Shown piece after piece: positions 21,886-31,039 of a stretch of DNA of 57,021 nt. This DNA is from an uncultured Prevotellaceae bacterium (lineage in GTDB: Bacteria; Bacteroidota; Bacteroidia; Bacteroidales; Bacteroidaceae). Both the position numbers and the translations under genes were made by a program. Below the pieces are notes generated by a model. The model saw nothing but the letters and a program-made list of their open reading frames with translations, had not been told where the DNA came from and made no database searches. The first letter of the stretch is position 1. Every line of letters begins with the position of its first letter. Where the stretch lies: assembly GCA_946402905.1 (NCBI GenBank), contig CAMIYC010000019.1, forward strand, positions 1 to 57,021, given 5' to 3'.

Positions 21886-23346
21886 TTACTTCTTTTTTAT
21901 CAATATGGTGAATAGGAATCCCACGGCAAATATCGTGGTCGTGCCGAGCACGATGGCGAGATATTCGTGCAGGTGCGGTCCCGGCAGTTGAAGTGTGGAG
22001 GCGAGCGAAATCCATGCGATGACGGCGATGCCGGCCACACAACCTGTGAAAGCTGCCCCACGGCTGATGTGCAGTGGCAGTATGCCCAGCAGGAAGAGTC
22101 CCAGCATGCCCCCTGAGAAGATGGACGACAACGTCCACCAGGCATCAATGATGCTCTCCACGCTGAGCATGGCAATGGCCACGACGATACCGATGGCTCC
22201 CACGACGACGCTCGACAGGCGCAGCACGAAGATGCGCTTTCGCTCGTTGGCGTTTCTGACCAGTGGCTGATAGTAGTCGGTGAGGATGATGGTGGCGGCG
22301 GAGGTGACACTGGTCGAAACGGTGCTCATGCCAGCCGCGAAGATGGAGGCAATGAGCAGTCCGCGAAGTCCGACGGGCAGTCCGTTGACGATGAAGTAGG
22401 GGAACACATAGTCGGGCTTGGCAGCCATCTCCTGCGGCAATAGTCCCGGATGCACCGTATAGTAGCTGTAGAGAGCGGTTCCGATGAGGAAGAAAAGAGC
22501 CGATACAGGGATGAACAGATAACCGCCGAAGAGTGCGGAGAAACGCGCGTCGCTCTCCGTCTTGGCAGCGTGATAGCGCTGCACATAGTTCTGGTCGATA
22601 CCGTAATTTTGCAGGTTGATGAAGATGCCGTATATCAGGCAGACCCAGAACGTGGAGGTAGAGAGGTCGGACGTGAAGGCTCCGAGCGAGAACTTGTTGC
22701 CCGTGGGCGAATGTGCAGCCAGCTCAAAAGCCTGCAGAGGGCCTTCGGGCATGGAGAAGAGCAGGATGCCCAGGCAGAGCAGCGCCCCGCCGATGAGGAT
22801 GATGCCCTGGATGGCATCTGCCCAGATGACGGCTTTCAGTCCGCCCAGCATCGAGTAGATGATGATGGCCACGGAGGTGGCGATGATGACCACGTGCAGG
22901 TTCCACCCCATCAGGATGTGCATGGGCACGGCCAGTAGATAGAGGATGCTGCCCATGCGTGCTATCTGTGTGAGCAGATAGCATGCCGAGGCGTAAAGGC
23001 GTGCCCACCGCCCGAATTTCTCTTCCAGGAAGGTGTATGCCGACACGCTGCCGCCGTGGCGGTAGAACGGTACGAAATAACGTGCTGCGAAATAACTGGC
23101 GATGGGTATCGACAGGGAGAAGACAAAGGCATTCCAGTTGGAGGCGAAAGCCTTGCCGGGATATCCGATGTAGCTGATGCTCGATACGTAGGTGGCGAAA
23201 ATGCTCATTCCCACCACCCATCCGGGCAGAGAGCGGCCGGCCGACGTGAACTCAGATGCACTGTCGCCTTTCTTGTAGAATGAACAGCCGAAGACGACGA
23301 CACCCAGGGTGAAAAACGCAAATATGACGAGGTCGATGGTGTTCAT
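21886..23346 (-). CDS. Sodium:solute symporter (SSS family)
   Basis: The protein has 486 residues with about thirteen hydrophobic helices. Early SSS features include G-R-S-L-P-G-W-V-V-G-M-S-I-F-A-T-Y-V-S-S-I-S-Y and a central Y-S-M-L-G-G-L-K-A-V-I-W-A-D-A-I-Q, both hallmarks of sodium-driven sugar and sialic-acid carriers. It should import a mono- or oligosaccharide, or a sugar acid, across the inner membrane. It overlaps the DapA-family gene by 4 bases (ATGA), so the pair is translationally coupled, suggesting that the aldolase acts on what this protein imports. Confidence 0.88.
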   Translation of the reverse strand: MNTIDLVIFAFFTLGVVVFGCSFYKKGDSASEFTSAGRSLPGWVVGMSIFATYVSSISYIGYPGKAFASNWNAFVFSLSIPIASYFAARYFVPFYRHGGSVSAYTFLEEKFGRWARLYASACYLLTQIARMGSILYLLAVPMHILMGWNLHVVIIATSVAIIIYSMLGGLKAVIWADAIQGIILIGGALLCLGILLFSMPEGPLQAFELAAHSPTGNKFSLGAFTSDLSTSTFWVCLIYGIFINLQNYGIDQNYVQRYHAAKTESDARFSALFGGYLFIPVSALFFLIGTALYSYYTVHPGLLPQEMAAKPDYVFPYFIVNGLPVGLRGLLIASIFAAGMSTVSTSVTSAATIILTDYYQPLVRNANERKRIFVLRLSSVVVGAIGIVVAIAMLSVESIIDAWWTLSSIFSGGMLGLFLLGILPLHISRGAAFTGCVAGIAVIAWISLASTLQLPGPHLHEYLAIVLGTTTIFAVGFLFTILIKKK

Positions 23347-24275
23347 ATCTGTAGGCGTCCGTCAGTGATGGGCAATGCAGAGAGTGCGCGGCGCACCTTC
23401 TCCCGCTCGGGCTCGTTGAATTTGTAGAAAGGTGAGGCTACAAAGTCGTCTTTGATGACCCCCATGATGGCCAGCGCACACTTCAGCCCTTTCAGGTAGC
23501 TCGACCCGTGCTGTCCTATCGTATAGATGGTAGACGAGATCTGCATGATGTATCGTTGCAGGTGGAGCACCCTGGTCAAGTCGCCGTTCCTGGCAGCTTC
23601 GTACATGCCGACGTATAACTCGGGAAACATGTTGGCGCCGCCGTTGATACCACCATGAGCCCCCAGCAGCACACACTCGCCGGTGATCTCTTCAGGACCC
23701 ACCAGCATCGCGAAGTCGGGGCGCTCTCTCATTTTATAGAGCACCGACTGAAAGTATACGGCATTGGCCGAGGAGTCTTTGAAACCGATGACACGTGGAT
23801 TCCGGGCGATGCGGCTGACCGTGTCGGGTGCAAAGCTCACCTTCACGTGCGAGGGCATGTTGTAAAGGAATACAGGCAATGGCAGCTGTGGCACCAGCTC
23901 TTCATAAAACTGTGCCAGTTCGGGTTGTCCGGTGGCGAAATAGTAGGGTGGAGCCGATACCACGCCATCGGCGCCACAGTCGGCTGCCACCCGTGCCAGG
24001 TGGATGCTCTCGACGATGGACGTGTCGGTGACGCATACCAGCAGTGGCAGGCGGCCATGGTTGATCCGTGCTGCCTGACGTATCATCTCCTCCCGCACGT
24101 GGTAGCTCAGGCTTTGCTCCTCGCCGGTGGTGCCAAGGATGAAAAGCCCATGTACGCCACCCGAGATGAGGTGCTCTATCAGGTGTTCCAGACTTTCTAT
24201 GTCAAGTGTCTCGTTGTCGGTCAGTGGTGTGACTAAAGGTGGGATAATCCCACATAATGGCTGAAGTTGAGTCAT
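23343..24275 (-). CDS. DapA/NanA family class I aldolase or dehydratase
   Basis: The protein has 310 residues, the family's usual length. G-T-T-G-E is at 48-52, the Schiff-base lysine in GFKDSS is about residue 166, and the catalytic tyrosine in FLYNMP is about residue 138, so the active site is complete. Relatives include N-acetylneuraminate lyase, 2-keto-3-deoxy sugar-acid aldolases and dihydrodipicolinate synthase. A catabolic aldolase is far likelier than DapA here because the gene is embedded in a glycan operon and coupled to a symporter. A 2-keto-3-deoxy sugar acid (Kdo, Dha, sialic acid or a uronic-acid derivative) is the probable substrate class. The start at 24275 (MTQLQPLCGI) gives the family-typical N-terminus; the longer frame is unlikely. 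Confidence 0.82.
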   Translation of the reverse strand: MTQLQPLCGIIPPLVTPLTDNETLDIESLEHLIEHLISGGVHGLFILGTTGEEQSLSYHVREEMIRQAARINHGRLPLLVCVTDTSIVESIHLARVAADCGADGVVSAPPYYFATGQPELAQFYEELVPQLPLPVFLYNMPSHVKVSFAPDTVSRIARNPRVIGFKDSSANAVYFQSVLYKMRERPDFAMLVGPEEITGECVLLGAHGGINGGANMFPELYVGMYEAARNGDLTRVLHLQRYIMQISSTIYTIGQHGSSYLKGLKCALAIMGVIKDDFVASPFYKFNEPEREKVRRALSALPITDGRLQI

Positions 24276-24297
24276 CGTATGAATGTGAATAAATGAA

Positions 24298-25662
24298 TTA
24301 AGAACGCTCTCCATATCTCTCGCGTGTGATTTGCTCCAAGGTCTTGCCGCGTGTGCTGGGCGCACCTGTCACGCCGATGACGAGCGAAGTGAGCAGCAGG
24401 GCTGCCATGACGTAGGCGGCTATGGTGAACCCTTCGCCGTGCTCTCCATAGATGTAGACAAAACCAAGCCCCCACACAGCTGAGAGTCCGCGCACGATGA
24501 AGAACATCACCCCTTGTGCCGCGGCACGATAGCGGGCTGGAAACAGTTCGGAGGCCCAGAGCGCATAAAACGACTGCACCGAGATGCCGCCCTGCACGCC
24601 CCACAGCAGCGTGAATATCAGCAGCCCCGTGATGCTGTTGATGCCGATGGTGATGACAAGCAACCATGCTGCTACCGCAGCCCCCACCCCCAGTGCGTAC
24701 AGCCACCGCTGGTTGACCTTGTCGATGACCAAGGAGAAGACGAAGGTGGTGGCGATGATGATGAGCCACTGCCCCACGCTGAGCAGATTGGCATGCTCAT
24801 TGGAGAGTCCGCCAGCCGTCTCGTAGATATGCTGCTGAAAGAATCCCATCACGGAGCTGACGAGGTTCCACGTGAGGTACATCCCCGCCAAGAACAGGAT
24901 GGTGCGCACACTGGTCTTGTTGGTGAAGAGCGAACCGAAAGAGGCGAAAGTGCCGGCCTGCTCCGTGCTGCCTGTCTGCGTCGACTTCATGTGCTCCCAT
25001 TCCTGCGACTCGTCGAGACGGCGCTGCAACAGCCAAGCGATGAAAGCGACTATAAAGAGAGAGGCGAAGACGATGCGGCTGCTGAAAACATTGAGCGCAC
25101 TGCCGGCCTCATTTACGCCAAACAACCGCGCCACCGACTCGACGAAACTGAAGAGCACGCCTTCCGTGCCGCTGCCGGCTGTGGGTGGTGCCAGCAGAGT
25201 GCCCAGTATGAGGATGATGGTGGGGCCGATGCCCCATGCCATCTGGGAGATGCCGATGTTGCGGCCCCGGTTTCTCACCTCGCTGCTTTCGGAGATGTAG
25301 GTCCACGAGGCGGGTACTCCCACTCCCACGGAGACACCCGTTACCAGGAATCCTAACAGCAACATCGGGAAGCTGAAGGCACATAAGATGAGGGCCACGC
25401 CCGTCATGTATACCAGCATGTTGTAGGTGTAAATGGCCTTGCGCCCGTATTGGTCGGCGAGAAAACCACCTATGATGGCTCCGATGGCAGCCCCCAGGCA
25501 ATTGGCGCTGATGGCGTTGAGCCACCCAAGGTGCCCCTCGGTCAGTGCAAGATAGTCTTTCCATAGTGTCAGTCCGCTGGCTCCCGCGACGATGGCTCCC
25601 GCGTCGAGATAGTTGGTCAGCGACACGGCGATGGTACTTTTCAGGCTTCCTTTGTCTTTCAT
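24298..25662 (-). CDS. MFS sugar transporter
   Basis: The protein has 454 residues with twelve predicted membrane helices. The MFS loop motif appears as A-D-Q-Y-G-R-K-A-I after the second helix, and S-E-V-R-N-R-G-R follows the fourth, as in sugar porters. It should carry a mono- or disaccharide in symport with protons. A second transporter (SSS type) is encoded three genes later, so the operon provides two different inner-membrane carriers, probably for two products of the same glycan. It begins 50 bases after the beta-helix gene. Confidence 0.85.
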   Translation of the reverse strand: MKDKGSLKSTIAVSLTNYLDAGAIVAGASGLTLWKDYLALTEGHLGWLNAISANCLGAAIGAIIGGFLADQYGRKAIYTYNMLVYMTGVALILCAFSFPMLLLGFLVTGVSVGVGVPASWTYISESSEVRNRGRNIGISQMAWGIGPTIILILGTLLAPPTAGSGTEGVLFSFVESVARLFGVNEAGSALNVFSSRIVFASLFIVAFIAWLLQRRLDESQEWEHMKSTQTGSTEQAGTFASFGSLFTNKTSVRTILFLAGMYLTWNLVSSVMGFFQQHIYETAGGLSNEHANLLSVGQWLIIIATTFVFSLVIDKVNQRWLYALGVGAAVAAWLLVITIGINSITGLLIFTLLWGVQGGISVQSFYALWASELFPARYRAAAQGVMFFIVRGLSAVWGLGFVYIYGEHGEGFTIAAYVMAALLLTSLVIGVTGAPSTRGKTLEQITRERYGERS

Positions 25663-25712
25663 TTTCTTATTCTGGCATTTTACTTAATATATTGATGATG
25701 GCCGTGATGGCG

Positions 25713-27491
25713 TCATTGTGTCGTAAGATGGCGTTTGATGGCTTTGACCCTGATGCTGTCAGCCACCATGGGGCCGTTGTTTTCCCAGGTGTTACCGGGT
25801 CCGTTGGCATTTCTGAGATATTTCTCCGTGGGTGTCCAGTTGTTGCGCACGGTGATGTATGAGCTGCCCTCGTCGGTATAGAGGTAGAACCAGTGCTCAG
25901 GGTCGTGCACGTAGCCGGGATGATAGATGTCGCACACCACGTTCTCCTCGACGAAAGTGTGTGGCTGCGCACCGAGGGTGTAGATGCCGGCGGTGTCGTA
26001 TAGGTGGCGGGCGTAGTGATGGATATAGTTGCCGCGCACCAGGTTGTCGGCCATGGCGCAGGTCTGCTGGTTCCAGCCCCACCCTATGCTGATGCCGGTG
26101 TAGGAGACATTGGAGATTTCATTGTCGACAATCCTGATACCCCTCACGTAGCCGGCGCCTATGCCGAGGCATCCCCAGTCTTCATTGGCCGCGTCGTCGA
26201 TACGGTTGGCCTCAATGGTCAGTCCGGTGCAGATCTCACGCATGTCTTGTGGCAGATAGGGCAGGTGAGCCTCGTGACCCTCCGGGCCAAACGAACCCGC
26301 CAGGATGGCTGTGCCTCCTATGTCGCTGAACGTACAGTGCCTGACACTGCCACCCTTGATATAGCGGTGGTAGTCGAGGGCGGTAGAGGCGCAGTGCTCA
26401 AAGTGGCAGTCTGAGAATGAGACCTCTGTGACGCAGTTGAGTGCTACGGCCGCAGCCGGCCTGCCTACCCATCCTTGATTGTCGAGCTTGTGGTCGCCGC
26501 CCGGCCTGCTGATCTGCGGCCTGATTTTATAGGCTTCTGTCATATACATGCCGGCCTGAAGCGGGGCATGGCCCAGAAGACTCGGTCGCAGCCATGTGGC
26601 ATGACGGAAGGTGATGCCTTCCAGGCGTACGCCGCACACTGGCGAGTCGGGGGTGCCTTCCACCCTTAAGAGGGTTTCTAAGGCAGGCACCTCCACTTCG
26701 GCCTGATGCATGTTCTCCCCCTCTCGTGGCATGTAGTACAGTTTCTGCGCCTGGTAGTCGTGGTACCATTCACCTGGCTGGTCGAGCAGCGACTTGGCAT
26801 TAGTGAGATAGAAAGCGGAGTTGTGGCCGTCGGTAGTGACCATGGGCGAAGGCCAGGGATGCATGAAGTGTACGTGGCTCTCGGGCTGGTGGAAGGTGAC
26901 GGCAGTGCTGTCGCCCAGTACTTGGAAGCCTTTGATGCGCAGGTTGGCCACACACCACATCTCATGGAGCACCATCTCAGCGTGCCGCTCATGCAGAATT
27001 TTCTTTATGGCGTCGGTGGGCACGTAAAGAGTCTCCCTGGACTTGTCCACAGAACGGATGCGCCACATCTGTTCGAAGTCGCTGACATCTCGCGCGCGGA
27101 TGGCCTTGCGACCGTTGACCCACATCTGGCGGAACAGCAGGGGCTGTCCGTTCCATTCGGGTACGTCGGCCACCCACAGTTTGCCTTGTCGTCGCCAGCC
27201 GCTGATGCTGACACCGCCGCTGATCACCGCTCCGTCGTCGCCGGTGATGGTGACGTGACGGTCTTCGGCACGCAGTATGATGGGCTGAACCAGTCGGTAG
27301 ACGCCGGCATGGAGACGGATTACGGGTCTGATGTCCTCGCCATGCAACCGGCGCAGGCGAGCTTCCTGCAGTGCCTTTTCAATGGTGAACGGGCCAGGCT
27401 CCACGTCTATCACTACGTCGGATGAGGCTGTTGCCCCGACCACCTCTGACAACATGGCGGTCAGTATGATCAATAGTCGGCAGACATCCAT
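25713..27491 (-). CDS. Exported right-handed beta-helix glycosidase, GH141-like
   Basis: The protein has 592 residues with a signal peptide ending near V-V-G-A. The N-terminus shows the pattern of beta-helix enzymes of family GH141: a V-I-R-L-H-A-G-V-Y-R-L start of the coil, then T-I-T-G-D-D-G-A-V-I-S-G-G-V and a G-W-R-R insertion domain, with regular coils (N-x-I-x-N-V-S-Y-T-G-I-S-I-G) to about residue 500. GH141 includes an alpha-L-fucosidase used on rhamnogalacturonan II. In B. thetaiotaomicron that gene lies beside GH78 and GH127 genes, as here. Family placement is inferred from pattern only; a polysaccharide lyase-like or epimerase-like beta-helix is the alternative. Its start overlaps the end of the GH127 gene by 22 bases. 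Confidence 0.7.
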   Translation of the reverse strand: MDVCRLLIILTAMLSEVVGATASSDVVIDVEPGPFTIEKALQEARLRRLHGEDIRPVIRLHAGVYRLVQPIILRAEDRHVTITGDDGAVISGGVSISGWRRQGKLWVADVPEWNGQPLLFRQMWVNGRKAIRARDVSDFEQMWRIRSVDKSRETLYVPTDAIKKILHERHAEMVLHEMWCVANLRIKGFQVLGDSTAVTFHQPESHVHFMHPWPSPMVTTDGHNSAFYLTNAKSLLDQPGEWYHDYQAQKLYYMPREGENMHQAEVEVPALETLLRVEGTPDSPVCGVRLEGITFRHATWLRPSLLGHAPLQAGMYMTEAYKIRPQISRPGGDHKLDNQGWVGRPAAAVALNCVTEVSFSDCHFEHCASTALDYHRYIKGGSVRHCTFSDIGGTAILAGSFGPEGHEAHLPYLPQDMREICTGLTIEANRIDDAANEDWGCLGIGAGYVRGIRIVDNEISNVSYTGISIGWGWNQQTCAMADNLVRGNYIHHYARHLYDTAGIYTLGAQPHTFVEENVVCDIYHPGYVHDPEHWFYLYTDEGSSYITVRNNWTPTEKYLRNANGPGNTWENNGPMVADSIRVKAIKRHLTTQ

Positions 27492-29551
27492 ACGCTCATC
27501 TCGCTTTTTCCGCGGTTGCCCCAGGCGTAATAGGGTATCAGGCGGATGGTTTGACGTCTTTTGCCGATAGAGGCCTCACGATAGAGAATCTTGTCCCACG
27601 ATGCCTCTTGTCTCACTACAGCCTCGCCCTCCAGGGCCATGATGCGACTGTTGCCGATACGGGCCTCCACAGGCCTCAACTGGGCGTCGACGGGCATAGC
27701 CACATCGTCGGGACGCACACCATAGAGGTCCTGGCTCTCCACGCAGTAGACCAGCGGTCCGCGCACCACGGCCACCTGTCCGCGAGACTCTTCTACGAGG
27801 GGATTGGCCTCGACTATACGGGCGCGCATCGGCATGTCGAGAACGATGATGTCGCCCTTCTTCCAAGTGTCGTCGATGACGATATAACCGTGTGAGACGG
27901 TATAAGGCACCGCCAGTCCGTTTTTAGTGAGTGTCAGCGTGTCGCACCATCCTGGACGGCGCAGTTTCAGCTTGAACGCCCGCTTGCCTTTCAGCTTTTT
28001 GATCTCCAGGGTGATGCGGCCGTCCCACGGATAATCGCCGGTCTGTGACATGACAATGTCGCCGATGCCTTCGATGCGGGTGTCCAGCGTGCTGGCTCCA
28101 TAGAGGTTGACGTAGAGTCCGTCCTTGGCGATGGCATAGGCATAGTCTTGTGCCTCGCAGAGGGTGCGCAGGGTGTTGGGTGGACAGCAGAAACAGCTGA
28201 TGTATTTCTTGCGCTCTTTGGGCCATCTTAGCGTGTAGGGCAGGTCGTCGCTCATGCGCATAGGATTGGTGTAGAAATAACGCTCGCCATCGAGTGATAT
28301 GCCGCATAGGATGCTGTTGTAAAGACATGTCTCCATGACATCGGCATATTTGCCATCGCCAGTGGCGAGTAGCATGCGCCAGTTGAAAAGCATGTTGCCG
28401 ATATTGGCACAGGTCTCGTTGTGGGCAGTGGAGTGGGGCAACTGGTAGGGCCGGCCATAACTCTGGTGCACTTTCTGGATGTTGTCGGGCTTGTAGTCGG
28501 TGCCGTCGGGAGATGTCCCGTCATAGAGGGCACCGCAGCCTCCTGTGATATACATCTTGCGTGTCACGATGTCGTTCCACACGGAGGTGAGGTTGCGCAT
28601 CAGCTGGTCCTCGCCCTCTTCCAGATACAGGTCGGCGACGCCAGCATACAGGTAGTTGGCGCGCACGGCATGTCCCATGGCATTGTATTGGTCGCGGAAG
28701 GGTATGCGGTCCTGGTTGTCGTCAGTGCCGTTCTCCACCATCCCGCGGATGTCGATGAACTTCCGGGCCAGTTCGAGGTATTTAGCGTCGCCCGTCTCGC
28801 GGTATAGCTCTGCGATGGCCATATAGTGAGAGGGGCAGATGGCATTGCCGGCCAGCTCCCCGGGGGCACTCATACAGAAGTGGTAGAGGAAATCGGCGGC
28901 TTTGACGGCAGCGTCGTAGAGGGTGGTCTTGCCGGTGGCGCGTTTGTGCACGATGCCGGCGGTGATCAGGTGGCCTAAATTGTAGGTCTCAAAATTGAGA
29001 CGATTGCCGAAGGCGGCATCATCCTTGGTGCCTACGGCGGTGCCCACCACGGTGTTGTCTCCAGTGGCCTGAGCGGTGGCTTTCTGCTGCCTGTTGCGCT
29101 CGGCGATGATCACGGGCGTATGGATGTATCCGTCGGCTCTTTGCGACTTGACCACACAGCCGATGAAACGGTCCATGATCTGGTCGAGAGAGGGATCTTT
29201 GGTGATGGCGTAGACAGCTGCCACGCTCTCCAGCCATTTGTACATGTCGCCGTCGTGAAAAGGCGGGCCGTGATGCTCGCCCTGCAGCTCACCTGATGCG
29301 ATGAGGAAATTGTTGAAACCCTTGCCCTCGGCGCTTTGCCAGGTCTCCCACATGCTCTGTACGGATGTCTTGCTGAAGACATCGAAACGCTCGCCCCAGA
29401 ATCCGCCGGTCCATCTCACGGCATCAATGGGGGCTGCGGTCATCACAGAGTGATGGCTCGCGTGGGTGTCGGTCAGGCCCCGTGTCTGCGAGTATAATGG
29501 CAGGGCCGACAGCAGTAGTGTGATGATCACGGTTGGGGTTTTTCTTTTCAT
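27470..29551 (-). CDS. GH127 family glycosidase (beta-L-arabinofuranosidase or aceric acid hydrolase type)
   Basis: The protein has about 693 residues and a signal peptide (ends L-Y-S-Q). It belongs to the former DUF1680 family: D-A-V-R-W-T-G-G-F-W-G near the start, an (alpha/alpha)6 barrel, a conserved G-G-C-G-A-L-Y-D-G motif, and the C-F-C-C-P-P-N cluster with Cys about 453, 455 and 456. In the bifidobacterial GH127 enzyme the middle cysteine of the equivalent CxCC cluster is the nucleophile, held with zinc, so the catalytic centre is intact. Family members remove beta-L-arabinofuranose, and one Bacteroides relative acts on aceric acid in rhamnogalacturonan II. The start at 29551 follows the previous stop by one base; the upstream part of the longer frame overlaps the neighbour. 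Confidence 0.88.
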   Translation of the reverse strand: MKRKTPTVIITLLLSALPLYSQTRGLTDTHASHHSVMTAAPIDAVRWTGGFWGERFDVFSKTSVQSMWETWQSAEGKGFNNFLIASGELQGEHHGPPFHDGDMYKWLESVAAVYAITKDPSLDQIMDRFIGCVVKSQRADGYIHTPVIIAERNRQQKATAQATGDNTVVGTAVGTKDDAAFGNRLNFETYNLGHLITAGIVHKRATGKTTLYDAAVKAADFLYHFCMSAPGELAGNAICPSHYMAIAELYRETGDAKYLELARKFIDIRGMVENGTDDNQDRIPFRDQYNAMGHAVRANYLYAGVADLYLEEGEDQLMRNLTSVWNDIVTRKMYITGGCGALYDGTSPDGTDYKPDNIQKVHQSYGRPYQLPHSTAHNETCANIGNMLFNWRMLLATGDGKYADVMETCLYNSILCGISLDGERYFYTNPMRMSDDLPYTLRWPKERKKYISCFCCPPNTLRTLCEAQDYAYAIAKDGLYVNLYGASTLDTRIEGIGDIVMSQTGDYPWDGRITLEIKKLKGKRAFKLKLRRPGWCDTLTLTKNGLAVPYTVSHGYIVIDDTWKKGDIIVLDMPMRARIVEANPLVEESRGQVAVVRGPLVYCVESQDLYGVRPDDVAMPVDAQLRPVEARIGNSRIMALEGEAVVRQEASWDKILYREASIGKRRQTIRLIPYYAWGNRGKSEMSVWMSADY

Positions 29552-29552
29552 T

Positions 29553-30992
29553 TTATTGCCTCCTTTTCTCCCATGCTTCCCGTTCTTTCTGTATATCGTA
29601 TCCTCTTTGCGAGAGATAGTTGTTGATGCGGCCTTTGTATTTCTTAAACGTCTCGTGTTTCTTGTTTGAACTCTCCGCGTCGATGGCCAGTTCGCGGGCC
29701 TCAATCAGCCACCGCATAATCTGTGCCTTCTCCTCAGCCTTCAGCAAGGGGATCATGTCGCAGTAGGCATCGTAGGTCACTTTCACCACGTTGTAGGTCA
29801 TCACGTCTTTCACGCGCTCCACTTCATGGGGCTTGAGGTATTTGGACAGGTCGGCGTCGAAACCGAAGTGTGAACGGTAGAGGCGTGAGTCGCACAGTGC
29901 GGTGGCCAGTTGCTTGTCGCTCTTCTTGATGGAGTCGCGCTCAGCATAAATGTCATTGAGCGTAAAATAGCGGTTGGCGATGATGTTGCGCACATTTTCT
30001 CCCATGGGTGTCCAGGTGATGCTCAGCTCGTCGGTGGCTTTCTGCGCACGCCCGATGATGGTGCTCACGTAGCCTGCCTCGCGGCCTTCGCTCTTGAGTG
30101 CGACTTCCGGTTCTGGGTAGCTGTTGAAGATTTCTTTCAGATAGCGCACGTTGTTGCCATAGTTCATCTTCACGTTGCGCACCATGCTGGTGCTGCGGCT
30201 CCGCTCCACAAAGAGCCAGCCGCTCCAGCCTATCTGGTCGAGCACCTGCTTGATGGCTGGCACGTCGAGGGCGGAGTCGTTGCGGAGCCACACCTTGTCG
30301 GTGTTGGAGGCGTGCATGGCGCAGATGTTCTTGGCTCCCAGCCTTTTGATGTCTTTGCAGATGTCCCAGCCATTCTCGACGATGGTCTGCCACTTGTAGA
30401 AAATACGGATGCCGTCACTGCCGATTTCTTTCAGTAACTTCAGGTTGCCCCTGGCGTCGAAATGGGTGTCGATGCCCACCACCTTGCCACGCGACTTGGC
30501 AGCCTCGCCGATGTCGTGAAGGCGCTTGACGATGATGGCCCGCTTGGCCTTGTCGGCAGGCCAGTCGTTGCCGCAGCCGCCAAGGGGCAGGAAGGCGACG
30601 GTGGCGCCGCCCATCTTGTCCATCGTGTCGAAGCAGTCTTCTGCCAGCGAGAGGTAGGTGTCTTTCTTGCTCAGATCCTGGGCATAGAAACCACTCATGG
30701 CTACAGCTCCCACTTTGATGCCGAGGCTGTCGGCGGTACGGCGGAAGAGGGCTGCCTCATGAGGTATGCGGAGCTTGTTCTCGAAGGTGTCGCGCTGCCC
30801 CAGCGACCCCATGTCCATCTCTATGCCGTCGCAGCCCAGCTGCCGTGCCAGTTCAAATTCTCCCAATTTCTGGCGCTTGAGCACCATCCAGTCGCATATT
30901 CCTACCTGGTAGCGCTCCTGTGCGGCCAGTGTGTCTGGCAACGTGAGTGCTGCAGCCAGACAAATCCATAAAAAAACACGTATCTTACTCAT
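29553..30992 (-). CDS. Fusion of xylose-isomerase-like TIM barrel and DUF3826
   Basis: The protein has 479 residues and a signal peptide (ends L-A-A-Q). Residues about 28-290 form a sugar-phosphate isomerase/epimerase-type barrel (AP-endonuclease-2 fold) with C-D-G-I-E-M-D-M-G, V-V-G-I-D-T-H-F-D and N-I-C-A-M-H-A-S-N. Residues about 300-479 match the DUF3826 pattern, beginning A-G-Y-V-S-T-I-I-G-R-A-Q-K-A and V-R-N-I-I-A-N-R-Y. These two are usually met as separate proteins. The function is unknown; an exported isomerase or epimerase of released sugars is an inference. It is the first gene of the catabolic operon, and its start codon lies inside a strong hairpin (30970-31017). Confidence 0.8.
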   Translation of the reverse strand: MSKIRVFLWICLAAALTLPDTLAAQERYQVGICDWMVLKRQKLGEFELARQLGCDGIEMDMGSLGQRDTFENKLRIPHEAALFRRTADSLGIKVGAVAMSGFYAQDLSKKDTYLSLAEDCFDTMDKMGGATVAFLPLGGCGNDWPADKAKRAIIVKRLHDIGEAAKSRGKVVGIDTHFDARGNLKLLKEIGSDGIRIFYKWQTIVENGWDICKDIKRLGAKNICAMHASNTDKVWLRNDSALDVPAIKQVLDQIGWSGWLFVERSRSTSMVRNVKMNYGNNVRYLKEIFNSYPEPEVALKSEGREAGYVSTIIGRAQKATDELSITWTPMGENVRNIIANRYFTLNDIYAERDSIKKSDKQLATALCDSRLYRSHFGFDADLSKYLKPHEVERVKDVMTYNVVKVTYDAYCDMIPLLKAEEKAQIMRWLIEARELAIDAESSNKKHETFKKYKGRINNYLSQRGYDIQKEREAWEKRRQ

Positions 30993-31017
30993 ATACCAAT
31001 ATGACGTGAGATACGTG
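30970..31017 (-). promoter_or_regulatory. Terminator-like hairpin covering the start codon of the operon's first gene
   Basis: CACGTATCT (30977-30985) pairs with 31009-31017. An inner 6-bp stem (30989-30994 with 30999-31004) encloses a 4-base loop. On the minus strand this stem is followed by seven U residues (30970-30976), as in an intrinsic terminator. The ATG (30990-30992) and codons 2-5 lie in the stem. It could act as an attenuator or as a lid over the ribosome-binding site; this is inferred. Confidence 0.6.
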
Positions 31018-31039
31018 CTTTTGTACTTTATTATTAACG

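Noticed and set aside
24571..24580. GACTGCAC-like octamer inside the MFS gene resembling the sigma-regulon motif
   Set aside because: The second half (GGAC and TAGAGA at fixed spacing) is absent and it lies in coding sequence.
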